Part shown: positions 1 to 7,850 of the stretch, piece after piece
Layout of the letters: every line of letters begins with the position of its first letter
Numbering within the stretch: position 1 is the stretch's first letter
DNA from: CAWIVH01 sp963839475
Lineage (GTDB): Bacteria > Acidobacteriota > UBA6911
Length of the DNA stretch: 64,000 bases
Direction: 5' to 3'
Assembly (NCBI GenBank): GCA_963839475.1
Contig: CAWIVH010000021.1
Span: 124,001 to 188,000 of the forward strand
Translations under genes and position numbers: made by a program
Notes under the pieces: model-generated
Told to the model about the DNA's origin: nothing
Seen by the model: only the letters and a program-made list of their open reading frames with translations
The model's database searches: none

Positions 1-115
1 AATCGGGCATGTCCGCCGAATCCCAGGTCGGCACGGTAACGGCCCTCAACCTGACAGCGTGCTGCATATCGGCCTTTTCAGGCATGCGGGAAATGGGGGC
101 CTTTCATTCTCATGA
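1..115 (+). CDS. C-terminal end of an unidentified upstream gene (partial)
   Basis: The second forward frame is open from the window edge to a TGA at 113-115, and this stop overlaps the ATG of the next gene in an ATGA arrangement. That is the usual sign of translational coupling in an operon. The visible tail ends in GGLSFS and is too short to assign a family. An alternative open frame that starts at position 9 runs on inside the synthase gene and is treated as a shadow. The gene is probably another member of the surface-sugar operon, but this rests only on position. Confidence 0.3.
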   Translation, partial: IGHVRRIPGRHGNGPQPDSVLHIGLFRHAGNGGLSFS

Positions 116-1206
116 AAAAAAGTCAAATTTCAATCGGCGGGAGGATGATCGGGGAAGGCTGCCCGGCTCTCGTCGTTGCCGAAATCGGCATCAACCATGG
201 CGGAAACCCGGCTCTGGCCCACAAACTGATCGACGCCGCGGCCGATGCAGGCGCGGATGCGGTGAAATTTCAGACCTTCCGAGCTGATAGCCTTTGGACA
301 AGGAGCCCGGGCAGGCTGGCGCAGCAGAGCCCGGGAGAAGAAACCGCTTACGAAATGTTTCGCCGCATGGAACTCGATGTCGAGGCTCATGCCGCTCTTA
401 AAAGCCATGCGCAAGGGCGCAACGTGATCTTCCTCTCTACGCCCTTCGACGAGGGAAGCGTGGATTTTCTGGATATCCTGGGGGTGCCGGCCTTCAAAGT
501 TGCTTCCGCCGACATAACCCATTTCCCGCTGCTTCGGAAAATCGCATCCAAAAACAAGCCGGTGCTTCTTTCCACCGGGATGTCGACGCTCGCCGAAGTG
601 AGTGAAGCGCTTTGGGTGCTTGGGGACTCCGGGGCTGGAAACACAGCATTGCTGCACTGCGTCTCACGTTATCCCGCTCCACCCGCCTCGCTGAACCTTC
701 GTGCGATCGAGACGATGAGAAACCACTTCAGCGTCCCCGTCGGCTACTCCGATCACAGCGAGGGGATTCTCCTGCCCCTGGCCGCGGTTGCTCTGGGTGC
801 CGCTATTCTCGAAAAGCATTTTACGCTTGATAAGCAGATGGAAGGACCCGATCATAAGGTCAGTATGGATCCCGGCGAATTGAAAAACCTCGTCGCCGGC
901 ATCCGGCTTGTGGAAGCTGGCTTGGGCAACGGCATCAAAATGCCGTCTCCCGAGGAACGGGAGAACCTCCGCCTGAGCCGGCGAAGCATCGTAACTGCAC
1001 GTGATGTTCGGGCCGGCGAGCCCATAGAAGCCGGGATGCTCGAGTTCAAGCGACCCGGCACCGGAATCGAACCCAAATTGGTGTCGGTCCTGATCGGAGC
1101 CCGGGCACGGCTGGACCTGCAGCGGGATACGGTGCTGCAGTGGGATCACTTGATCCTGCAAGATGGGGACAATCGCTGTTACAGTTCTGCTAGGACCGAG
1201 AAGTAG
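112..1206 (+). CDS. neuB: N-acetylneuraminate/legionaminate synthase (NeuB family)
   Basis: The product (364 aa) is a NeuB-type synthase, which condenses phosphoenolpyruvate with a 6-carbon N-acetyl sugar to give a nine-carbon nonulosonic acid in the cytoplasm. Family motifs are in order: AEIGINHGG near residues 24-32 at the start of the TIM barrel, KFQTF, LSTGMS, LHCVSRYP, GYSDHSEG, and LEKHFTLDK followed by GPDH. The C-terminal part (from about residue 285, RRSIVTARDV) looks like the antifreeze/SAF domain that closes the active site of the partner subunit. The ATG overlaps the upstream stop. The exact sugar (sialic, legionaminic or pseudaminic) cannot be read from sequence alone. The guanylyltransferase-like and aminotransferase neighbours favour a legionaminate-type product. 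Confidence 0.9.
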   Translation: MKKSQISIGGRMIGEGCPALVVAEIGINHGGNPALAHKLIDAAADAGADAVKFQTFRADSLWTRSPGRLAQQSPGEETAYEMFRRMELDVEAHAALKSHAQGRNVIFLSTPFDEGSVDFLDILGVPAFKVASADITHFPLLRKIASKNKPVLLSTGMSTLAEVSEALWVLGDSGAGNTALLHCVSRYPAPPASLNLRAIETMRNHFSVPVGYSDHSEGILLPLAAVALGAAILEKHFTLDKQMEGPDHKVSMDPGELKNLVAGIRLVEAGLGNGIKMPSPEERENLRLSRRSIVTARDVRAGEPIEAGMLEFKRPGTGIEPKLVSVLIGARARLDLQRDTVLQWDHLILQDGDNRCYSSARTEK

Positions 1207-1245
1207 GATGGAACTGGTGCTGCAACAACAAAATGAGCGGAACCT

Positions 1246-2268
1246 ATGCCTGAATTGAATGTTTTAATAACGGCTGCGAGCAGGCGGGTTCCCTTGATCC
1301 AGGCTTTCACCCGTGCCTTGAAAGATCATGACGTACACGGGTGCGTCGTTACGACGGATATGAACAGCCTGAGCCCGGGGCTCTATTTCAGCGACAAGCA
1401 TTATCTTGTACCTTTGACCAATGATCCCGCCTATATCTCCATTATCGAATCCATCGCGGTTGCGGAAAAAATAGGACTCATTATCCCGACCATCGATGAT
1501 GAACTGCCGATTTTTGGCGCCTCTTCCGCGGCTTTTCGTGCCAAGGGAATCCGCGTCGCCGTATCCAGCGAAAAAACCGGAGTGATCTGCAACGATAAAA
1601 AGCTGTCGGCTTCGTTTTTTGCGGCCGCAGGGCTTCCGTTTGCCAGGACCTGGCTTCCCTCGGAACTCGAATTTGACCGCTTGTCGTACCCTTTGTTTCT
1701 AAAGCCACGAAGCGGCCGGGGGAGCGTCGGCGCCTATCGCATTGCCACAGAAAGGGAACTGGGCTTCTTCCTCGACTACGTGCCCGATTCTGTGGTTCAG
1801 GATTACCTCCCCGGGAGAGAATTTACGATCGATGTTTTGGCCGATTTTGAGGGCAGGATTATCTGTGTGGTTCCCAGGGAACGGCTCGTCATCAGGTCGG
1901 GCGTTTCCGATCGCGGTAAAACCTGGAGCAACCCAAAACTGATAGAACTGGGAGTCCAGGCCGCAACAGCCTTGGATATTCGCGGGCCGGCGAATATCCA
2001 GGTAAAGTGGCAGGACGAGCAGGCAACCATTTTTGAAGTTAATCCCCGTTTTTCCGGGGGCATTCCGCTTACCATCGCGGCCGGAGCCGATTTCCCGTCC
2101 CTCCTGATTGAAATGTGCCTGGGACACTCCGTCCACCCCCGCATAGGCCGGTTTACCGACGGTCTTACCATGTCGTGTTACGAGGCCGCCATTTTCTTGC
2201 CGGAGCAGTCGCCGGCAGCAACTGCGAGCGATAAACGGGTGATGAATAGCAAGGTGCTGCGATCCTAA
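1246..2268 (+). CDS. ATP-grasp family ligase in the sugar operon
   Basis: A 340-residue ATP-grasp enzyme. The N-terminal pre-ATP-grasp lobe begins LNVLITAASRRVPLIQAF. The flexible nucleotide loop is visible as FLKPRSGRGSVGAY around residues 149-162, and VQDYLPGREFTIDV follows. The metal-binding signature FEVNPRFSGG lies at 263-272. Relatives are often annotated as carbamoyl-phosphate-synthase-like ATP-grasp proteins, but there is no ammonia-channel or allosteric domain, so it is not CarB. ATP-grasp enzymes join a carboxylate to an amine or thiol, so in this operon it could attach an amino acid or acyl group to a sugar precursor. That role is inference. The next gene follows directly (TAA then ATG), so the two are probably co-translated. 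Confidence 0.8.
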   Translation: MPELNVLITAASRRVPLIQAFTRALKDHDVHGCVVTTDMNSLSPGLYFSDKHYLVPLTNDPAYISIIESIAVAEKIGLIIPTIDDELPIFGASSAAFRAKGIRVAVSSEKTGVICNDKKLSASFFAAAGLPFARTWLPSELEFDRLSYPLFLKPRSGRGSVGAYRIATERELGFFLDYVPDSVVQDYLPGREFTIDVLADFEGRIICVVPRERLVIRSGVSDRGKTWSNPKLIELGVQAATALDIRGPANIQVKWQDEQATIFEVNPRFSGGIPLTIAAGADFPSLLIEMCLGHSVHPRIGRFTDGLTMSCYEAAIFLPEQSPAATASDKRVMNSKVLRS

Positions 2269-2991
2269 ATGATCTCACATAGAGCAGTGATTCTGGCAGG
2301 AGGAAAGGGAACCAGGCTGGCTCCCTATACCACCATTTTTCCGAAGCCGCTGGTGCCGATTGGGGATAAGCCAATTCTCGAAATCATCATCCATCAGCTC
2401 CTGGGATGCGGATTTAAAGATATCGTTCTTTCAATCGGACACCTGGGAGAGCTGATCGAAGCTTATTTCCAAAACGGCCAAAAAAATCTACCGGGCTTGA
2501 ATCTTCAATATTACCGCGAACCCGTGCCGCTCGGTACCGCGGGTCCCCTGGCCATGATTCCGGGCTTGACCGGGACTTTCCTCGTCATGAACGGCGACAT
2601 ACTTACAAATCTCGATTACCGGGATCTTCTCGAGTTTCATCGAACAGCCGGTGCGGCACTAACCATTGCCATGCAAAGCAAGGAAGTCCGGATTGATCTC
2701 GGAGTCCTGGAAACCGACGCAGCCGGTCGGCTCACGGCGTACCACGAAAAGCCAACCATAAATTATGACGTAAGCATGGGTATTTATGTATATGAATCTA
2801 AAGTATTGGATTACATCGTAAAAAGCCAATACCTGGATTTCCCGGAGCTGGTATGCCTGCTTTTGCGAGCAGGCGAAAAGGTGGTGGGCTACCGTAGCCA
2901 GGCGCAATGGTTCGACATTGGGCGCCGGGAGGATTATGAACTTGCCCAGCAGGAATTCGGGTCCACCGGGACTTTCCTCCACTCCGTCTAG
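2269..2991 (+). CDS. Sugar-1-phosphate nucleotidyltransferase
   Basis: A 240-residue nucleotidyltransferase of the NTP_transferase superfamily. It activates a sugar 1-phosphate with an NTP. The pyrophosphorylase signature GGKGTRLAPYTTIFPKPLVP is at residues 11-30, and the metal-binding LVMNGDILTN follows near residue 105. It lacks the left-handed beta-helix acyltransferase domain of GlmU, so it is a stand-alone uridylyl-, guanylyl- or thymidylyltransferase. In Campylobacter legionaminate synthesis a similar short enzyme (PtmE) makes a GDP-aminosugar, and a comparable role fits this operon. The nucleotide specificity cannot be read off. Its 3' end overlaps the start of the aminotransferase gene. 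Confidence 0.85.
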   Translation: MISHRAVILAGGKGTRLAPYTTIFPKPLVPIGDKPILEIIIHQLLGCGFKDIVLSIGHLGELIEAYFQNGQKNLPGLNLQYYREPVPLGTAGPLAMIPGLTGTFLVMNGDILTNLDYRDLLEFHRTAGAALTIAMQSKEVRIDLGVLETDAAGRLTAYHEKPTINYDVSMGIYVYESKVLDYIVKSQYLDFPELVCLLLRAGEKVVGYRSQAQWFDIGRREDYELAQQEFGSTGTFLHSV

Positions 2992-4123
2992 GTGGAGGAT
3001 TCCGCTCTCGGAACCCTTCTATTCAGATACGGAGGTCCAGGCTCTTCTCTCGACCTTGAGGGGAGGGTGGTGGACCATGGGTCCGGAAACCCGGTCGCTC
3101 GAATCCGAGTTTGCCAGCTATCTTGGAGTTCGACATGCTGTCGCCGTGGCCAATGGGACAGCCGCGCTGCACTTGGCGCTCCTTGCCCTCGGTACCGAGC
3201 CCGGCGATGAAGTCCTCACCCCGTCGCTGACCTTCGTGGCGGCAGCCAATGCCATACTTCACGCGAGGGGGATTCCTCGCTTCGCCGATGTGCAAGCGCA
3301 TGATCATCCGCTGGTATCGGCGGAAACACTGGAAAAAGCGAGGACCCCAGCCACCCGCGGCGTTTGTGTCATGCACTACGGAGGCTATCCATGCGCCATG
3401 GGGGAGATCCTCGAATGGGCCCGCGGGCACCGATTCTGGATTATAGAAGATGCGGCCCATGCGCCCGGTGCTTCATGGGAAACCCATAAATGCGGAACAC
3501 TGGGGGATATCGGCTGTTTCAGCTTCTTCGGCAACAAGAACATCACTTGTGCCGAAGGAGGCATGATTGTGACCCAGCGCGATGATATAGCCATGAAGCT
3601 GCGCGCGCTGCGCTCACATGGGATGAATTCGCTTACGTGGGAGCGCTTCAATAAAGAGCAGATTTCCTATGACGTGACTTTGCCGGGATTCAATTACCGG
3701 ATGGACGATCTTCGGGCTTCGCTGCTCCGGATACAGCTGAAGTCTTTGTCTTCCATTCAAATGCTCCGTCAGGAACGGACGCTCTGGTACCGCGAGAGAC
3801 TTCGAGGCGATTCGCGCTGGATTCTCCCCTTTGCCGACGCATCGCTTGAATCGGCTTTTCACTTGTTTACAATTGTATTAAGAGAAGGCATTTCCAGGGA
3901 AAAGTTAATTCTTTACTTGAGAGATTTGGGAATTCAAACCAGCATTCATTATCCGCCCGTGCACCAGTTTTCCTATTACCGGGAAATGGGGAGTTCCACC
4001 TCGGTTCTCCCCGTCACCGAATCGCTGGGACAGCGTCTCTTGACGTTGCCGCTTTATCCGGGTATGTCTGAAAAACAGGTCGATTTTGTGTGCGGGGCTT
4101 TGCAGAAGGCTGTGGTTGTCTGA
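2936..4123 (+). CDS. DegT/DnrJ/EryC1 family sugar aminotransferase
   Basis: A fold-type I PLP aminotransferase (395 aa from ATG 2936) that transfers an amino group, usually from glutamate, to a keto-sugar nucleotide. The family start IPLSEPF, the substrate-binding ANGTAALHLAL, the aspartate of EDAAHAPGA and the PLP lysine K201 in FFGNKNITCAEGG are all present. A TTG at 2918 would extend it by six residues. The ATG at 2936 is preferred because GGGAGGA lies just upstream, though the spacing is short. Either start lies inside the previous gene. Within the operon it fits a LegC/PseC-like step that installs an amino group on the sugar before NeuB acts. Confidence 0.85.
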   Translation: MNLPSRNSGPPGLSSTPSRWRIPLSEPFYSDTEVQALLSTLRGGWWTMGPETRSLESEFASYLGVRHAVAVANGTAALHLALLALGTEPGDEVLTPSLTFVAAANAILHARGIPRFADVQAHDHPLVSAETLEKARTPATRGVCVMHYGGYPCAMGEILEWARGHRFWIIEDAAHAPGASWETHKCGTLGDIGCFSFFGNKNITCAEGGMIVTQRDDIAMKLRALRSHGMNSLTWERFNKEQISYDVTLPGFNYRMDDLRASLLRIQLKSLSSIQMLRQERTLWYRERLRGDSRWILPFADASLESAFHLFTIVLREGISREKLILYLRDLGIQTSIHYPPVHQFSYYREMGSSTSVLPVTESLGQRLLTLPLYPGMSEKQVDFVCGALQKAVVV

Positions 4124-4169
4124 TTTTCATTCTCCGCCCGGTTCGCCGGGAGGGGGCAACGGGGGAATC

Positions 4170-4865
4170 GTGGGAGCAGTTTTAGGCTTTTTGCAGGCAC
4201 GCATGGGCAGCAGCCGATTGCCTGGCAAGGTTTTGTTGCGAATCCAGGGCAGGAGCATTCTGGAACATGCCATCCGACGGTTGCGAGCAGCCCAGACCGT
4301 GGACGAGGTCGTAGTGCTAACCACTACCCTCGAAGCCGACAGTCAGGTGGTTGACGAGGCTCGCAGGCTGGGGACTGCCGTATTCCGCGGACCGGAGTTG
4401 GATGTGCTCAAGCGGTTTCATATGGCCTCGGAGAGATATCGGCCGGATATCGTGGTTCGCGCAACCGCCGATAATCCCCTGATCGACGTGGATTCAATCG
4501 ACCGGATTGTCAGGGCCCTGCAATCAAGCGACCTCGAGTACTGCATTGAAAGCGGACTTCCCTATGGGGCGGCGACAGAGGCTATTACGGCGAAAGCCTT
4601 GAATCGCTCCGACCAGGAAGCGACGGAAACCCGGCACCGGGAGCATGTGACACTGTACGTCAAGGAACATCCCGAGCTTTTCCGTTTGGCTTTTTTGACG
4701 CCTCCCGACGCTTTGAGGCAGCCCGAACTGCGGCTGACCATCGATACCCCGGAAGATTTCATGTACATGGAAGAGTTGATTCAGGCCATCCCGGACAGCG
4801 GCCGGGTAGTCCCTCTGGAGCATTATCTCAGAATTGTTCCGAACCTATTCCGGGCGAAGTTCTGA
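4170..4865 (+). CDS. Cytidylyltransferase, SpsF/CMP-nonulosonate synthetase-like
   Basis: The product (231 aa from GTG 4170) belongs to the SpsF/acylneuraminate cytidylyltransferase group, which activates acidic sugars as CMP derivatives. It opens with FLQARMGSSRLPGKVL, the nucleotide-binding signature of the family. RATADNPLIDVDSID carries the metal-binding aspartates. The open frame extends upstream to a TTG at 4086 inside the aminotransferase gene, but that stretch is low-complexity and unlike the family. GTG 4170 has a GGGGGA Shine-Dalgarno four to five bases away and starts right at the conserved domain. It completes the cluster: synthase, aminotransferase, nucleotidyltransferase and activating enzyme. 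Confidence 0.8.
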   Translation: MGAVLGFLQARMGSSRLPGKVLLRIQGRSILEHAIRRLRAAQTVDEVVVLTTTLEADSQVVDEARRLGTAVFRGPELDVLKRFHMASERYRPDIVVRATADNPLIDVDSIDRIVRALQSSDLEYCIESGLPYGAATEAITAKALNRSDQEATETRHREHVTLYVKEHPELFRLAFLTPPDALRQPELRLTIDTPEDFMYMEELIQAIPDSGRVVPLEHYLRIVPNLFRAKF

Positions 4866-4894
4866 TTGTCTGCCGGGAATCCTGGATTCAGGCC

Positions 4895-4922
4895 TAACGC
4901 GGCGTCCCTCCTCTGCCGATAT
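4895..4922 (+). promoter_or_regulatory. Weak candidate sigma-28 promoter for flbD-motAB
   Basis: GCCGATAT at 4915-4922 matches seven of eight bases of the sigma-28 (FliA) -10 element GCCGATAA. The upstream box TAACGCGG at 4895-4902 matches the -35 element TAAAGTTT poorly, and the spacer is 12 rather than 11. It sits about 33 bases before the flbD start codon. The match could be chance. It is listed because the divergent motility operon nearby has a much better sigma-28 site. Confidence 0.25.
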
Positions 4923-4954
4923 GACTCAAGGATTATTACCGTCAGGCGGAGAGC

Positions 4955-5206
4955 ATGATATTACTGACCAAAATCAATAACAGTCCCATTGCATTGAATT
5001 CGGATCTGATCGAATACATCGAAGAGACTCCTGATACGGTGATCACGCTCACGAACAATGATCGCGTGGTTGTGCAGGAAAGCATGGCTGCGATCATCCA
5101 AAAAGTCGTGAGTTTCCGGAGAATGGTAGCGGGGCTTATCGACCGCGAGCTCGACAAGAAACCGCCCGTAGAATCGGCCGAAAAAACCATCCATCCGGTG
5201 CGGTAG
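4955..5206 (+). CDS. flbD: FlbD family flagellar protein
   Basis: An 83-residue protein of the small FlbD family, found next to motAB in spirochaetes, Firmicutes and others. The family hallmark is the N-terminal MILLTKINNSPIALNSDLIE, then a short strand-rich core with ITLTNNDRVVVQES and a helical tail. Its molecular role is not well defined, although it is needed for normal motility in some species. It is separate from the Caulobacter sigma-54 regulator also called FlbD. The gene stops ten bases before motA, so the two share a transcript. Confidence 0.85.
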   Translation: MILLTKINNSPIALNSDLIEYIEETPDTVITLTNNDRVVVQESMAAIIQKVVSFRRMVAGLIDRELDKKPPVESAEKTIHPVR

Positions 5207-5216
5207 GGGAGAAGAG

Positions 5217-6014
5217 ATGGATTTAGCAACGATTATTGGCCTGGTCCTGGCGTTTGGCGCGATTCTTGGTGGGCAGGCACTGGAAGGCGGCAAGGTCGAA
5301 TCCATTCTTCAGCCTACCGCAGCCATCATCGTATTTGGCGGCACCTTCGGCGCATGCCTCGTCATGTTTCCCCTTCATGTCGTCATAACGAGTTTCAAAT
5401 CCGCCGTCAAAGTATTTTTGGAACCCAAAATCGACAACAGGATTATCATCGCTGAAATTGTCCGCTACGCGAACAAGGCGCGCAAAGAAGGGATTATCAG
5501 CCTCGAGTCCGAAGTGCAGAAAGCTTCGGATCCGTTCCTGCGCAAAGCCTTGACCATGGCTGTGGATGGGGTGGAACCGAAAATCCTGCGCGAAAGCATG
5601 GAGATGGAAATAACTAACATGGAAGACGAAGCCGAGCATCCGATCAAGTTCTGGGAGGCTGCGGGCGGTTATTCTCCCACTATCGGAATTTTGGGCGCCG
5701 TTCTCGGTCTCATCCATGTCATGGAGAATCTGAGCGATCCCAGCAAGCTCGGAGGCGGCATCGCGGTGGCCTTCGTGGCCACGGTTTATGGCGTTGGTCT
5801 TGCGAACCTGTTATTCCTGCCGATGTCGGGAAAGTTGAAAATGAAGGCCAAAAGGGAAATGGTGATCAAAGAGATCATGTTCACCGGGGTGATCTCAATC
5901 CTTGAGGGAGAAAACCCCCGGCTGATCGAGGACAAGCTCAAGAGCTTCCTGAGCGCCAAGGAGCAGGGGGAAGCTGCAGGCAAAGAAGCAAGCGGCCAGA
6001 GAAAAGCAGCCTAG
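5217..6014 (+). CDS. motA: Flagellar motor stator protein MotA
   Basis: MotA (265 aa) forms with MotB the ion-conducting stator of the flagellar motor in the inner membrane. Four membrane segments are visible: residues about 3-22, 31-55, 150-170 and 180-205. A charged cytoplasmic loop lies between the second and third. The third segment holds AGGYSPTIGILGAVLGLI with the conserved proline needed for torque. The architecture is closer to PomA and short MotA than to the E. coli long form. A typical MotA/TolQ/ExbB cytoplasmic tail follows, rich in Lys, Glu and Ala. It lies in a tight operon flbD-motA-motB. Confidence 0.93.
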   Translation: MDLATIIGLVLAFGAILGGQALEGGKVESILQPTAAIIVFGGTFGACLVMFPLHVVITSFKSAVKVFLEPKIDNRIIIAEIVRYANKARKEGIISLESEVQKASDPFLRKALTMAVDGVEPKILRESMEMEITNMEDEAEHPIKFWEAAGGYSPTIGILGAVLGLIHVMENLSDPSKLGGGIAVAFVATVYGVGLANLLFLPMSGKLKMKAKREMVIKEIMFTGVISILEGENPRLIEDKLKSFLSAKEQGEAAGKEASGQRKAA

Positions 6015-6044
6015 TTTTATCCGGAGATCCAGGGAGTTTGACCG

Positions 6045-6908
6045 TTGGCACGAAAGAAAAAGCCTCCTGAACATGCGAACCACGAGCGCTGGCTCGTGTC
6101 CTATGCGGATTTTATTACTCTGCTTTTCGCATTCTTTACCACCCTGTACGCCATTTCCACGGTCGATGCGAAGAAAATGGGCAAGATGGTCATGTCCATG
6201 CGCGCCTCGTTTGACAGCACCATGTTCCCAGCTGGGAGTCCCAAGCTGGCCCTGGGAGACGGCAACGGCGGTGCTACCACTCCTCATGATGTGATTGAAA
6301 GAATCAGAGTGCCCAAGGAACTGACCCTTCGTGAAACCGCGATGCAGAGCCTCCAGGACATGAAAGCGAATTTTAAGACCAAGGGCACGAGCGTGCTGAA
6401 GGACGCTGGTGGAGGCGGTGGAACGGCTGACAAGAAGACCCTTGGAGAACTGAAAAGGGAAATCGAAACGCTGTTAGGTCCGGAAATCGTTAAGGGAAAG
6501 GTGCGCACGCGGCTGGACGCCCGCGGATTAATTATCTCCTTGGGGGAGGTGGGGCTTTTCGACTCGGCGTCGGATGAGCTCAAGCCGGAGGGCAGGGCAA
6601 TGCTTGATGCCCTGGTTACGAGCCTGATGGGCACGGACAACCAGATTCGCATCGAGGGCCACACCGACAACGTTCCGATCAAAACTGCTCGTTTCCCGTC
6701 AAACTGGGAATTGTCGACCGCCAGGGCCACTTCAGTGGTGTCGTATGCGGTCACGAATCTCGGTTTGAGCCCGAATCGGCTTTCGGCGGCGGGTTACGCC
6801 GAATTTCACCCGGTGGCGGCCAACGACTCTCCAGATGGTCGAGCCCGCAATCGCCGAGTGGACGTTCTGGTGATGGATCCGTACTATGCTTTGGCGGAAC
6901 CACATTGA
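6045..6908 (+). CDS. motB: Flagellar motor stator protein MotB
   Basis: MotB (287 aa) has one N-terminal membrane helix (about residues 16-38) containing SYADFITLLFAFF. D22 is the ion-binding aspartate. After a linker rich in Ala, Gly and Lys comes a C-terminal OmpA-like peptidoglycan-binding domain (about 160-280), with IEGHTDNVPI and GRARNRRVDVLV. It anchors the stator to the cell wall. The start is TTG at 6045, preceded by GGGAG at a sensible distance. No later start would keep the membrane helix. Its TGA abuts the stop codon of the convergent acetyltransferase gene with no bases between. Confidence 0.93.
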   Translation: MARKKKPPEHANHERWLVSYADFITLLFAFFTTLYAISTVDAKKMGKMVMSMRASFDSTMFPAGSPKLALGDGNGGATTPHDVIERIRVPKELTLRETAMQSLQDMKANFKTKGTSVLKDAGGGGGTADKKTLGELKREIETLLGPEIVKGKVRTRLDARGLIISLGEVGLFDSASDELKPEGRAMLDALVTSLMGTDNQIRIEGHTDNVPIKTARFPSNWELSTARATSVVSYAVTNLGLSPNRLSAAGYAEFHPVAANDSPDGRARNRRVDVLVMDPYYALAEPH

Positions 6909-7850
6909 TCACTCCCGGGTCCAAACGTAGGCGGAAAACTCCTTGCGGATTCGGAAGCCCAGCCTCTGGTACCACTCAAACGCCCGGCGGTTATTCTTGG
7001 TGACGGTCAACCCGACGGTCAAGTAGCCCGCATTCTTTAGATAGTCCAGCGCCCTGAGCATCAGAACGTTGCCCAACCCCTGCCCCTGGCTGGCGGGGTG
7101 AATGGCAATCTGTGGAATCATCCCGCCCGACGGCGAAATCCGTGAAGTTATGATGAAACCGCATGGCCTTCCCGGAGGATTCATTCCTACGAAGGATGCC
7201 TGGGGCAGAATGCTTCCGCATCCCGGGTTTTCGCAGAGACTCCTGAGATAGGAGTTGCATCCTTCCAGGCTGCAGTAATCCTCACAGATGGATGCATCGG
7301 CCTCGCTGCGGTAACTGTTGAAAGCAACTTCGGCCGCCCCGGCCAGCAGCTCCGGGCTCCAGGTAACGATGGAATGAGAATCCGTGCGGCACTCCTGCAC
7401 GGAGTATTGAAGAAGATCAAGCTCCAGGAAATACCTGGCATAACTCCTGAATCCGTTCCGGGTGAATCCGCCCTCGAGATTCAAATTGTGAAAAGGCATG
7501 ATCTGGGCTTCCACCCGGTTCATGCGGGGAGATTCCTTGAGGATGCGCAGCACGCGGCCCAGCAGTTCGTCGGCAACCTGCGTTTGGTGCGGACCTGCGG
7601 GGGCATAAACCGTGCCGATGACGCCCTTTGTTTGATACATAAGAAAGTAGGCATAGCCCAGGGCCGACTTGTCTTTCACCACTGCAAATCCCGGCAGCAG
7701 GTTTTGGGCGATGAATGAGGAGAGAATATTGCGAACCGGCGAGTAGTCCCAGCCCAATTCGGAGATCCAGGCGTCCACCTCCCCGTCCATGAGGATGGCC
7801 ATCGCCCGCGGGTCAGCCATGCTGAGCGGCGTGATTTTTAGATCCGGCAT
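6909..7850 (-). CDS. GNAT family N-acetyltransferase
   Basis: A 313-residue GNAT protein that would transfer an acyl group from acyl-CoA to an amine. The acetyl-CoA loop is clear in the C-terminal half: IAIHPASQGQGLGNVLM near residues 245-261, then NNRRAFEWYQRLGF. The N-terminal half (LGYAYFLMYQTKGVIGTVYA) looks like a second, degenerate GNAT fold, so this may be a tandem-GNAT protein. The open frame reaches a start at 7973, but ATG 7850 begins the conserved sequence and gives a 13-base overlap with the upstream regulator gene. The substrate is unknown. It sits in a motility-linked operon opposite nonulosonate genes, so a sugar or flagellar protein is possible. Confidence 0.75.
   Translation of the reverse strand: MPDLKITPLSMADPRAMAILMDGEVDAWISELGWDYSPVRNILSSFIAQNLLPGFAVVKDKSALGYAYFLMYQTKGVIGTVYAPAGPHQTQVADELLGRVLRILKESPRMNRVEAQIMPFHNLNLEGGFTRNGFRSYARYFLELDLLQYSVQECRTDSHSIVTWSPELLAGAAEVAFNSYRSEADASICEDYCSLEGCNSYLRSLCENPGCGSILPQASFVGMNPPGRPCGFIITSRISPSGGMIPQIAIHPASQGQGLGNVLMLRALDYLKNAGYLTVGLTVTKNNRRAFEWYQRLGFRIRKEFSAYVWTRE

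Noticed and set aside
9..287. Open frame of 92 residues at the window start
   Set aside because: It runs inside the NeuB gene in another frame, is rich in Arg and Cys, and resembles no family. The other frame that ends at 115 with an ATGA overlap is a better upstream gene.
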